Source of the DNA: Arthrobacter globiformis NBRC 12137
Lineage (GTDB): Bacteria; Actinomycetota; Actinomycetes; Actinomycetales; Micrococcaceae
Direction: 5' to 3'
Assembly (NCBI RefSeq): GCF_000238915.1
Contig: NZ_BAEG01000023.1
Coordinates: 1-34,112, forward strand
DNA length: 34,112 bases
The translations under genes were made by a program, and so were the position numbers. A model generated the notes under the pieces. It did no database searches. It had not been told where the DNA came from and worked only from the letters and a program-made list of their open reading frames with translations. Every line of letters begins with the position of its first letter. Positions within the stretch are counted from its first letter, which is position 1. Positions 8,688 through 15,726 of the stretch are shown here, in pieces.

Positions 8688-9690
8688 ACTCCCGCTGAAG
8701 ATCGCGCTCTTCGGATCGGGCCGCATCGGCCAAGTCCACGCCCGCAACATCCTCGCCAACCCGGACCTGGAACTGGCGGTCATCGCTGACCCCTTCATCG
8801 AAGGTGCCCAGGCCCTGGCAGCCGGAACCGGTGCCCGTGCGGTAGCTACCGTTGACGAAGCCTTCGCCATCGGCGATCTGGACGCCATCATCATTGGATC
8901 GCCCACCAACACCCACGTGGACCTGATTTCCCGCGCCGCAGCCCACGGTGTCGCCGCCCTGTGCGAAAAGCCCATCGACCTTGACATCGAGCGGGTACGG
9001 TCCTGCCGGGACAGCATCCGCGACAGCAAGTCGCCGCTGATGCTTGGGTTCAACCGCCGCTTCGATCCGAACTTCGCCTCGGTCCAGGCGCGCGTCCAGG
9101 CAGGGGAAATCGGCCGCCTCGAGCAGCTGACCATCATCAGCCGCGACCCCGTACCGGCACCGGCGTCCTATATCGCCAATTCAGGCGGCATCTTCCGGGA
9201 CCAGAGCATCCACGATCTCGACATGGCCCGCTTCTTTGTCCCGGAGATCATCGAGGTGTCGGCGACAGGATCGAACCTGTTCTGCGACTACATCGAAGAG
9301 GCAGGCGATTTTGACTCTGTCGTTATCAATCTTCGCGGTGCCAGGGGCGAGCAGATCACGATCATCAACTCCCGCCACAGCGCCTTCGGGCACGACCAGC
9401 GGCTGGAAGCGTTCGGCAGCGACGGCATGCTCAGCGCCGGCAACCTAACCCCCACAAGCGTCCGCAAATACACCGCGGCAGGCGCCGAAGAGGCCGACCC
9501 GTACCTGCACTTCTTCCTGGAACGCTACGCCGAGGCGTACCGCCGTGAGCTGGACAGCTTTGTCCAGTCAATCCGGACAGGAACGTCCTGCAGCCCCGGC
9601 TTCGAGGACGGTTTGCAGGCACTGGTCCTTGCCAATGCCGCAGAGGAATCCGCCCGTTCAGGCCGCGTTGTGAAGGTTGGACAGGAGTAA
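8677..9690 (+). CDS. iolG: myo-Inositol 2-dehydrogenase IolG
   Basis: A 337-residue NAD-dependent enzyme that oxidises myo-inositol to 2-keto-myo-inositol (scyllo-inosose), the first step of the pathway. The family signatures are well preserved: FGSGRIGQVH at the cofactor fold, K98 in CEKPI, LGFNRRFDPNF, and the block GGIFRDQSIHDLDMARF, which holds the catalytic D175 and H179. Length is standard for IolG. GGAAGGA at 8661-8667 lies 9 bases before the ATG. Of the four Gfo/Idh proteins here this is the only one with the complete IolG signature, so I assign it the primary dehydrogenase role. Confidence 0.93.
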   Translation: MSTELPLKIALFGSGRIGQVHARNILANPDLELAVIADPFIEGAQALAAGTGARAVATVDEAFAIGDLDAIIIGSPTNTHVDLISRAAAHGVAALCEKPIDLDIERVRSCRDSIRDSKSPLMLGFNRRFDPNFASVQARVQAGEIGRLEQLTIISRDPVPAPASYIANSGGIFRDQSIHDLDMARFFVPEIIEVSATGSNLFCDYIEEAGDFDSVVINLRGARGEQITIINSRHSAFGHDQRLEAFGSDGMLSAGNLTPTSVRKYTAAGAEEADPYLHFFLERYAEAYRRELDSFVQSIRTGTSCSPGFEDGLQALVLANAAEESARSGRVVKVGQE

Positions 9691-9693
9691 CAA

Positions 9694-10479
9694 ATGTACA
9701 GCGAACTGCTAAAAGACAAAGTCCTCCTCGTCAGCGGAGGCACGCAGGGACTGGGGGCAGGCATCGCCCGTCGCGCAGCCGCCGAAGGTGCAGCCGCAGT
9801 GGCAGTCACCGGCCGCAATGCGGACTCGGGCGAAAGGATCGCCGCCGAGCTCCGGGATTCCGGCACCGAGAGCCGTTTCATCAAAACGGACCTCGGCGAC
9901 GTGGAACAGGCGCGCGCATCAGTGCTGGAAACAATCGACGCCTTTGGCCGCCTCGACTGCGCTGTCAACGCGGCCGGCCTGACCACGCGCGGCACCATGC
10001 TGGACACGACGCCTGACCTTTTCGATGCCCACATCGCAATAAACCTGAAATCGCCATTCTTCATCATGGCGGAGACCATCAAACACCTGCGTGACCGCGG
10101 CGTCCCCGGATCCATCGTCAACATCATCTCCATCGCCGAACTTGGAGGCCAGCCGTACCTTGCGCCGTATGTGGCAGCAAAGGCGGGCCTGGCGGGTGTG
10201 ACCCGCAACGCGGCCCATGCCCACCGCTGGGACAAGATCCGCATCAATGGACTGGACATCGGATGGACCGCCACCGACGGTGAAGCCGAAACCCAGAAGC
10301 GCTTTCACGGTGCCGGCGACGACTGGCTCGAGAAGGCCAACCAATCCGTCCCCATGGGCAAGCTCGGCCAGGTGGATGAAATCGCGGAGTTCGTCGTTTT
10401 TCTCCTCTCCAGCAGGAGCGGAGTGGTCACTGGATCTGTCATCGACTGGGACCAGTACGTCATTGGAGGATCAGATTGA
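9694..10479 (+). CDS. Short-chain dehydrogenase/reductase
   Basis: A 261-residue classical SDR. The cofactor motif GGTQGLGAG lies near residue 15, NAAG is present, and the catalytic residues are S146 (IISIAE), Y159 and K163 (YVAAKAG). The C-terminal end VTGSVIDWDQYVIGG replaces the usual TGQ.I.VDGG pattern and is somewhat unusual. ATG follows the iolG stop by 3 bases and GGACAGGAG is upstream. It likely oxidises or reduces a polyol or keto-sugar in the same pathway, for example an inositol isomer; the sequence does not settle the substrate. Confidence 0.88.
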   Translation: MYSELLKDKVLLVSGGTQGLGAGIARRAAAEGAAAVAVTGRNADSGERIAAELRDSGTESRFIKTDLGDVEQARASVLETIDAFGRLDCAVNAAGLTTRGTMLDTTPDLFDAHIAINLKSPFFIMAETIKHLRDRGVPGSIVNIISIAELGGQPYLAPYVAAKAGLAGVTRNAAHAHRWDKIRINGLDIGWTATDGEAETQKRFHGAGDDWLEKANQSVPMGKLGQVDEIAEFVVFLLSSRSGVVTGSVIDWDQYVIGGSD

Positions 10480-11363
10480 GCATCATCACCAGCCGCCTTG
10501 CCGCAGCCCCGATCTCCTGGGGAGTCTGCGAAGTACCCGGATGGGGCCACCAGCTTGAGGCAGCCCGGGTACTGTCCGAAATGACCGCCCTCGGGATCAG
10601 CGCCACAGAATTCGGTCCGGCCGGGTTCCTGCCCGAACAGGCAGCCGAACGTGCCGAAGTCCTGAAGCGCCACGACCTCCAGGCCATCGGCGGATTCTTC
10701 CCGATCATCCTGCATGACCCCGCCAAGGACCCCCTGCGGGCCGTCTCCGCGGAACTGGACGCCTACGAAGCAGCAGGGGCCAGCATCATGGTCCTGGCTG
10801 CCGAAACAGGTACTGCTGGCTACGACCAGCGCCACGAGTTGGACGCCGAGGGCTGGTACCTGTTCGGACGCAACCTGGACACCATCGTCAAGGCCGCCGC
10901 CGACAAGGGCATCCAGGCCGTCGTGCATCCCCACGTAGGCACCATGATCGAAACAACCGCCGATGTGGACCGGGTCCTGAATGACACCGGAGCGAACCTC
11001 TGCCTCGACACCGGGCACCTTCTCATCGGTGGCACCGACCCGACCCGGCTGGTCCGCGAATACGCCTCCCGCGTGGGCCACACGCACCTTAAGGACGTCC
11101 GCAAGGCAGTTGCCCGGCGGGTCCAGGCCGGAGAGATCTCCTACACGGACGGCGTGAAAACCGGAATGTACGTTCCCCTGGGACAGGGCGATGTTGGAAT
11201 CGGCGGAATCGTCAAAGACCTGCTCGCCGCCGGATACCCCGGCTGGTTCACCATGGAGCAGGACACCATCCTGGAAACCGGGCCCGCCGACGAAGGACCC
11301 GTCCGCGACGTCCGGCAATCCGTAGCCTTCCTCCGTGCACTGGAGCAGGAGCTTGAGGCATGA
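10476..11363 (+). CDS. iolE: Sugar phosphate isomerase/epimerase-type inosose dehydratase IolE
   Basis: A 295-residue TIM-barrel protein of the AP-endonuclease-2 superfamily. The start APISWGVCEVPGWG is typical of actinobacterial IolE, which removes water from scyllo-inosose to give the diketone that IolD hydrolyses. Likely metal ligands are seen in LCLDTGHLLIGG, GHTHLKDV and the EQD near the end. The start is TTG at 10476, supported by GGAGGA 5 bases upstream and by the TTGA overlap with the previous stop; no better ATG exists. Position next to iolG and iolD supports the call; a different keto-sugar dehydratase or epimerase is the alternative. Confidence 0.83.
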   Translation: MSIITSRLAAAPISWGVCEVPGWGHQLEAARVLSEMTALGISATEFGPAGFLPEQAAERAEVLKRHDLQAIGGFFPIILHDPAKDPLRAVSAELDAYEAAGASIMVLAAETGTAGYDQRHELDAEGWYLFGRNLDTIVKAAADKGIQAVVHPHVGTMIETTADVDRVLNDTGANLCLDTGHLLIGGTDPTRLVREYASRVGHTHLKDVRKAVARRVQAGEISYTDGVKTGMYVPLGQGDVGIGGIVKDLLAAGYPGWFTMEQDTILETGPADEGPVRDVRQSVAFLRALEQELEA

Positions 11364-12388
11364 CTGCCGTGCGCTGGGGAGTGCTCACCACAGCCCGGAT
11401 CGCGCAGGACCGGTTCTTGCCTGCCATGCAGAAGGCACGCAATGCTGTCGCTTCGGCGATCAGCAGCCCGAACGGACGCGCAGCTGAGGTCGCCGCACGG
11501 TTTGGCATCCCCGCCGTGTACGAATCGCACGACGAACTCCTGGCCGACCCCAACATCGAGGCCGTGTACCTTCCGTTCCCCAACGGTCTGCACGCCGGCT
11601 GGATCATCGCCGCGGCCGAGGCGGGCAAGGACGTCCTCTGCGAGAAGCCCCTGGTCGGAAGCCTGGCGGATTACAGCCGCGCTGTGGAAGCCTGCGAGCA
11701 GAACAACGTAACGCTCATGGAAGCCTTCATGTACCGCTTCCACCCCCAGCACCAGAAGGTTCGCGAGTTCATTAACTCAGGACGGATCGGGCAGATCGTG
11801 TCGATGCACGCACGGTTCCACTTCGTAATGAACCGCACACCGGGTGAGGTCCGGCTCCAAACAGGCCTCGAAGGTGGCGCCATCAACGACGTTGGATGCT
11901 ACGCCATCGACATCATGAACATGGTTATGGGCCGGGCCCCCAGCAGCGTCTTCGCGAAAGGGACCAGCCCGACAGACACCGTGGAAACAACCGTGGCCGG
12001 CATCCTCGACTACGACGGCGTCATCGGAACCTTTGACTGCGGCTTCGAGGGACCCCGCACCCACACGCTGCAGATTATCGGAACCGAGGGCCACATCACG
12101 CTGGACAGGGCCTTCGACCCAGACCCGGGAGATGCCGCGCGCGTCACTGTTTCACTCCGCGACGGCCGCTCAGAGATCTTCGACATCGTTGAAGACCAGT
12201 TCAAGGTCGAAATCGAAAGGTTCAGCACCTGGGTGCGGAACCCCGGCCATGACGTCGTCCACCGCGAACTCACTGAACAGAACCTTGCGGTCAGGCTGGC
12301 TGCGCACGAATCCCGCGCCTCCGGGCTGCCTGCCGCCATCCGGGCAGTACAGCCCTTTGAACACCACCGTTTACTACAGGAGCAGTAA
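11360..12388 (+). CDS. Gfo/Idh/MocA-family oxidoreductase (dihydrodiol/xylose dehydrogenase-like)
   Basis: A 342-residue NAD(P)-dependent oxidoreductase. Its N-terminus (RWGVLTTARIA), the motif CEKPL, the MEAFMYRFHPQ segment and GGAINDVGCYAIDIM are typical of the branch containing dimeric dihydrodiol dehydrogenase and bacterial D-xylose/glucose-fructose oxidoreductases. That branch has Tyr where IolG has the catalytic His, as here. The ATG overlaps the iolE stop and the stop overlaps the iolA start (TAATG), so it lies within coupled genes. It probably handles an aldose or a different inositol derivative. Confidence 0.87.
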   Translation: MTAVRWGVLTTARIAQDRFLPAMQKARNAVASAISSPNGRAAEVAARFGIPAVYESHDELLADPNIEAVYLPFPNGLHAGWIIAAAEAGKDVLCEKPLVGSLADYSRAVEACEQNNVTLMEAFMYRFHPQHQKVREFINSGRIGQIVSMHARFHFVMNRTPGEVRLQTGLEGGAINDVGCYAIDIMNMVMGRAPSSVFAKGTSPTDTVETTVAGILDYDGVIGTFDCGFEGPRTHTLQIIGTEGHITLDRAFDPDPGDAARVTVSLRDGRSEIFDIVEDQFKVEIERFSTWVRNPGHDVVHRELTEQNLAVRLAAHESRASGLPAAIRAVQPFEHHRLLQEQ

Positions 12389-13884
12389 TGACCATCACCA
12401 TCAATCACTTCATCCGCGGCGCCGAAGCCGCCGGCAATGGAACCGACACCAAGGCCGTTTACAACCCCGCCACCGGTGCCGTGACGGCGCAGCTGCGGCT
12501 GGCGAACCGGGACGACCTCGATGCGACCGTGGCCATTGCCAAGAAGGCCGCCGAGTCCTGGGGAGATGTTTCCCTGGCCAAGCGCACCGCCATTCTGTTC
12601 AAGTTCCGCGAACTGGTCGCCTCCCATGTGGACGAACTGGCCGAGCTGATCACCTCCGAACACGGCAAGGTACTCTCCGACGCGAAGGGCGAGCTCGGCC
12701 GCGGCCTGGAGGTCATCGAATTCGCCTGCGGCATTCCCACGCTGCTCAAGGGCGACTACTCGGACCAGGCCTCCACCGGCATCGACGTCTTCTCCTTCCG
12801 TGAGCCGATCGGCGTCGTCGCCGGCATCACCCCGTTCAACTTCCCGGTCATGGTGCCGCTGTGGATGGCCCCGATGGCGATCGCCACGGGCAACGCCTTC
12901 ATCCTCAAGCCCTCCCACCGGGTGCCGTCCGCGGCGATGCTGCTGGCGAAGCTCTGGAAGGAAGCCGGCCTGCCCGACGGCGTGTTCCAGGTCCTGCACG
13001 GCGACCGCGAGGTGGTCTCGGGCCTGCTGACGCACCCGGATGTGGACGGCATCTCCTTCGTCGGTTCCACACCCGTGGCAAAGCACATCCTTGAAGTGGC
13101 CACCGCCCACGGCAAGCGCGTCCAGGCGCTCGGCGGGGCGAAGAACCACGCCATCGTCCTGCCGGACGCCGACCTGGACAACGCCGCGGACCACCTCGCC
13201 GCCGCCGCGTTCGGTTCGGCAGGGCAGCGCTGCATGGCCATCTCCGTGGCCGTCGCCGTCGGCGACGCCGCGGACCTGCTGGTCAAGAAGGTCGAGGAAC
13301 GCGCCCTCGACGTCAGGGTCAAGAACGGCACCGAACCGGATGCGGACATGGGCCCGGTCATCAGCCCCGAATCCCGGGAATTCATCGTCAAGACCATCAC
13401 GGAGGCAGAACGGGCCGGTGCCGCCATGGTCGTGGACGGCCGCGACCTCGTCGTTCCCGGCCACGAGGAAGGTTTCTGGGTTGGCCCCACCGTGATCGAC
13501 CATGTCAAGACCGAGATGACCGCCTACCAGGAGGAGATCTTCGGACCCGTCCTCGTCGTCGTCCGCGTCGACACCCTCGAGGACGGCATCAAGCTGATCA
13601 ACGCCAACCCCTACGGCAACGGCACCGCCATCTTCACCTCCTCCGGCGCCGCAGCCCGCAAGTTCCAGCGCTCGGTGGATGTCGGGATGATCGGCATCAA
13701 CGTGCCGCTGCCGGTCCCGGTGGCCTACTACTCCTTCGGCGGCTGGAAGGCCTCGCTCTTCGGCGACAAGCACATCTACGGCCCCGAAGGTGTCTCCTTC
13801 TACACGCGCGGCAAGGTCATCACCTCACGCTGGCCTGAAGCGCACCACACCTCCGGAGCGTCCTACAACTTCCCCTCCACGTAA
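12388..13884 (+). CDS. iolA: CoA-acylating methylmalonate/malonate-semialdehyde dehydrogenase IolA (MmsA)
   Basis: A 498-residue aldehyde dehydrogenase that converts malonic or methylmalonic semialdehyde to acetyl- or propionyl-CoA plus CO2. TPFNFPVMVPLWM, the catalytic C282 in GSAGQRCMAI, and LGGAKNHAIVLPDADLD are diagnostic: the usual general-base glutamate motif is replaced by GGAKNH, as expected for this CoA-dependent subgroup. AGGAGCAG precedes the ATG. It is the last gene of the inositol operon and is followed within 10 bases by a strong hairpin. Substrate preference between valine and inositol catabolism cannot be read from sequence; context favours inositol. Confidence 0.93.
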   Translation: MTITINHFIRGAEAAGNGTDTKAVYNPATGAVTAQLRLANRDDLDATVAIAKKAAESWGDVSLAKRTAILFKFRELVASHVDELAELITSEHGKVLSDAKGELGRGLEVIEFACGIPTLLKGDYSDQASTGIDVFSFREPIGVVAGITPFNFPVMVPLWMAPMAIATGNAFILKPSHRVPSAAMLLAKLWKEAGLPDGVFQVLHGDREVVSGLLTHPDVDGISFVGSTPVAKHILEVATAHGKRVQALGGAKNHAIVLPDADLDNAADHLAAAAFGSAGQRCMAISVAVAVGDAADLLVKKVEERALDVRVKNGTEPDADMGPVISPESREFIVKTITEAERAGAAMVVDGRDLVVPGHEEGFWVGPTVIDHVKTEMTAYQEEIFGPVLVVVRVDTLEDGIKLINANPYGNGTAIFTSSGAAARKFQRSVDVGMIGINVPLPVPVAYYSFGGWKASLFGDKHIYGPEGVSFYTRGKVITSRWPEAHHTSGASYNFPST

Positions 13885-13890
13885 GGTTCC

Positions 13891-13927
13891 CGCCGGGGGA
13901 TCGCGAGCAAACCGCGGTTCCCCGGCG
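13891..13927 (+). terminator. Terminator hairpin after iolA
   Basis: CGCCGGGG at 13891 pairs with CCCCGGCG ending at 13927, and inner CGCG/CGCG arms extend the stem around a short AGCAAAC loop. It begins 7 bases after the iolA stop. No T-run follows, as is common for terminators in GC-rich actinobacteria. Confidence 0.65.
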
Positions 13928-14015
13928 CGTTCCGTAGGGTCGGCTGTGCCCGCCCGATAGACCGTACCTCCGGGCTATCCGGCAGTGCCCAGGAGAGAAC
14001 CGTGGAGCCTGCCCC

Positions 14016-14171
14016 GACTCCCTCGATGTGCTGCCGGACGGTCTTCTCGATTCGGGCGCTCTCTCCGACGCGGCACACAGCATCTCAGGCGAAGCCATCA
14101 ACATTACCGGCGGCATGACCTTCGTTGACTTCGACTTCAACACCGCCGCAGCCCAACTGGCCGCAGGCTAA
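14016..14171 (+). pseudogene. Remnant of a short-chain dehydrogenase C-terminus
   Basis: In one frame this stretch encodes a tail ending at TAA 14169-14171 that includes LSDAAHSISGEAINITGGMT. This matches the end of classical SDR proteins, where a substrate-loop helix is followed by ITG..I.VTGG. No start codon, ribosome site or Rossmann region precedes it, and the frame is closed by a TAG at 13935-13937. The rest of the 389-bp gap between iolA and the next gene holds only two hairpins. It looks like the leftover 3' end of a deleted SDR gene of the same operon. Confidence 0.55.
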
Positions 14172-14208
14172 GGCACAGGCACAGGCGCATACACCCCCAC
14201 CACAGAAC

Positions 14209-14262
14209 GCGCGAACGGACACTTGTGGCCCCAATGCCCGGGGCCCAAGTGTTCGTTCGCGC
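14209..14262. terminator. Long imperfect palindrome, probable bidirectional terminator
   Basis: GCGCGAACG..ACACTTG on the left pairs with CAAGTGT.CGTTCGCGC on the right, continuing into GGCCCC/GGGGCCC at the loop, with only one or two mismatches over more than 20 bp. It lies 11 bases beyond the stop of the minus-strand SCO1664-like gene and downstream of the iol operon, so it can serve both convergent units. Confidence 0.6.
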
Positions 14263-14273
14263 TTGAGGCCCGG

Positions 14274-14978
14274 CTACACCAGCGGCCACGGGTAGCGCAT
14301 GCCGGTGCGGTCCACCGGCAGCACCGGTTCGTGCAGCAGGCGCCGCACCCGCCGCTGCAGGGCGGCGACCTCCGAACCGTCGAGGAGCTCGGTCACACCG
14401 GCGGGCACGGCCTCGGCGAGCGGGGCGATGTCGTCGAGCAGGGCTTGGGGGATGGGGTCACCCGCGAAGTCCCAGATCACGGTGCGCAGTTTGAAGATGG
14501 CCGAGAAGCACAGCCCATGGTCGATGCCCCACACCCGCCCGTCGTCGCCGCGCAACACGTGCCCGCTTTTGCGGTCCGTGTTGTTGGCGACGTAATCGAA
14601 CAGGGCGATCCGCGCCAGGTCGCGGTGCGTTTCCGGGACGTCGGCGTACAGGGTGAAGTAGTGCTCGCTGAAATCGCAGTCGATGAACCACTGCAGCGAA
14701 CCGATCCCCAAGGGTGCTTCCTCGCGGATCACCGTCGGCGGCACGATTCCCCAGCCGAGGGACTCGCTGAGCAGGTACGCTGCGCGTTCCCGCCGGTACA
14801 GCCCGGGCTCGAAATCGGACAGCGGCCGTTCGCCGGCCTCTGGCTTGTACACCGCATAGGAGGAATCGTCCCCGGCGGAGACCTCCACCAGGAACGTCTC
14901 GTTGCTGCTGCGCGGGATGCGTCCGAGCAGCTCGACTTCGCCATCGGCGAGGAGGCTCAGCTCCCGTCCGGACACCAT
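14274..14978 (-). CDS. SCO1664-family protein (PI3/4-kinase-like fold)
   Basis: A 234-residue protein matching the actinobacterial SCO1664 family, whose members resemble phosphatidylinositol 3/4-kinases but have no firmly assigned reaction. Visible kinase-like features are YAVYKPEAGERPL (nucleotide-binding lysine), DYVANNTDRKSGHVL (catalytic-loop-like Asp/Asn) and VWGIDHGLCF (metal-binding Asp). The ATG at 14978 has AGAGG 5 bases upstream. In related genomes it is commonly next to a MSMEG_4193-type phosphatase, as here (34 bp gap), so the two are likely one operon. Confidence 0.85.
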   Translation of the reverse strand: MVSGRELSLLADGEVELLGRIPRSSNETFLVEVSAGDDSSYAVYKPEAGERPLSDFEPGLYRRERAAYLLSESLGWGIVPPTVIREEAPLGIGSLQWFIDCDFSEHYFTLYADVPETHRDLARIALFDYVANNTDRKSGHVLRGDDGRVWGIDHGLCFSAIFKLRTVIWDFAGDPIPQALLDDIAPLAEAVPAGVTELLDGSEVAALQRRVRRLLHEPVLPVDRTGMRYPWPLV

Positions 14979-15012
14979 GTCAACCTCTGCCCCATGTCAC
15001 GGCACCTGACCT

Positions 15013-15663
15013 TCACGCCCGCAGCCCGCTCAGCGGTTCCGACGTCGAATTCACCGTGAGCACGGCCGGCGCCTGCCCGTCTGAATAGGAGATGGCCGAG
15101 ACCGACCCCGGGCTGATGACAATTCTCTGGAAGAGGTCCAGGGGCGTGCCCAAGGCATGCGCGACTGCCGCCTTGATGGGATCGGCATGGGAGAAACAGA
15201 CGACGACGCCCCCGGCGTGCGCTGTCCCCAGCACCTCGAGCGCCCTGACGATCCGCGCCTGCATCTGCGTGAAGCTCTCGCCGTTGGGGAAACGAAAGGC
15301 CGACGGGTTGTGCTGCACGGTCTGCCATTCCGGCAGGCCCGCCAGGTCGGTGAGGGCGGCGCCGGTCCACTCGCCGAAGTCGCATTCGATCAGGCCGGCC
15401 TCCTCGCGCACCTCAAGTCCTGCGCTCTTTGCCGTGGGCTCGGCCGTCTCGCAGGTTCGCTCCAGCGGGGAGGAGTAGACGGCGTCGACCGCCAGGCCGG
15501 CCAGCCGTTCCGCGACCCGTTCTGCCTGGGCCCGTCCCCGCTCGGACAGGTGCAGTCCAGGGGCCCGCCCCGGCAGCACCCTGCCCGTGGTGGGGGTCTC
15601 CCCGTGGCGCACCAGAAGGAGGAGCGTGCCCTGGGGTCCCGCCGGCGGCGTTGCTGCAGTCAT
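15013..15663 (-). CDS. Histidine phosphatase (MSMEG_4193-type phosphoglycerate mutase-like)
   Basis: A 216-residue histidine phosphatase. The phosphorylated histidine is H20 in LVRHGETP. The second Arg lies in SSPLERTCETA, the acid residue in IECDFGEW, and the second His in CFSHADPIK. Length and motifs fit the MSMEG_4193 family of probable phosphomutases found beside SCO1664-family genes. The start at 15663 is chosen because a TACCCT -10 element places transcription within 2 bases of it; an in-frame ATG at 15669 would add two residues. Substrate unknown. Confidence 0.87.
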   Translation of the reverse strand: MTAATPPAGPQGTLLLLVRHGETPTTGRVLPGRAPGLHLSERGRAQAERVAERLAGLAVDAVYSSPLERTCETAEPTAKSAGLEVREEAGLIECDFGEWTGAALTDLAGLPEWQTVQHNPSAFRFPNGESFTQMQARIVRALEVLGTAHAGGVVVCFSHADPIKAAVAHALGTPLDLFQRIVISPGSVSAISYSDGQAPAVLTVNSTSEPLSGLRA

Positions 15664-15671
15664 CAGCATTA

Positions 15672-15677
15672 AGGGTA
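15672..15677 (-). promoter_or_regulatory. -10 element for the histidine phosphatase gene, near-leaderless
   Basis: On the minus strand TACCCT fits the actinobacterial TANNNT -10 pattern. The predicted transcript starts about 15665, two bases before the ATG at 15663. No ribosome site is seen, which agrees with leaderless translation. Confidence 0.4.
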
Positions 15678-15714
15678 TCGGGCAAATTGCTCGATTCCCC
15701 GTACCGCCGAGGAC

Positions 15715-15720
15715 TACGGT
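15715..15720 (+). promoter_or_regulatory. -10 element for the AAA+ ATPase gene, leaderless
   Basis: TACGGT is followed by exactly six bases and then the GTG start at 15727, so transcription is predicted to begin at the first base of the start codon. No clear -35 is visible. The element faces the phosphatase promoter in a 63-bp divergent gap. Confidence 0.45.
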
Positions 15721-15726
15721 AGAGGG

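Noticed and set aside
12010..13773. A 587-codon open frame antisense to iolA
   Set aside because: It opposes conserved coding sequence (a Gfo/Idh gene end and iolA), has a biased Gly/Asp/Val/His composition typical of antisense frames in GC-rich DNA, and shows no domain.
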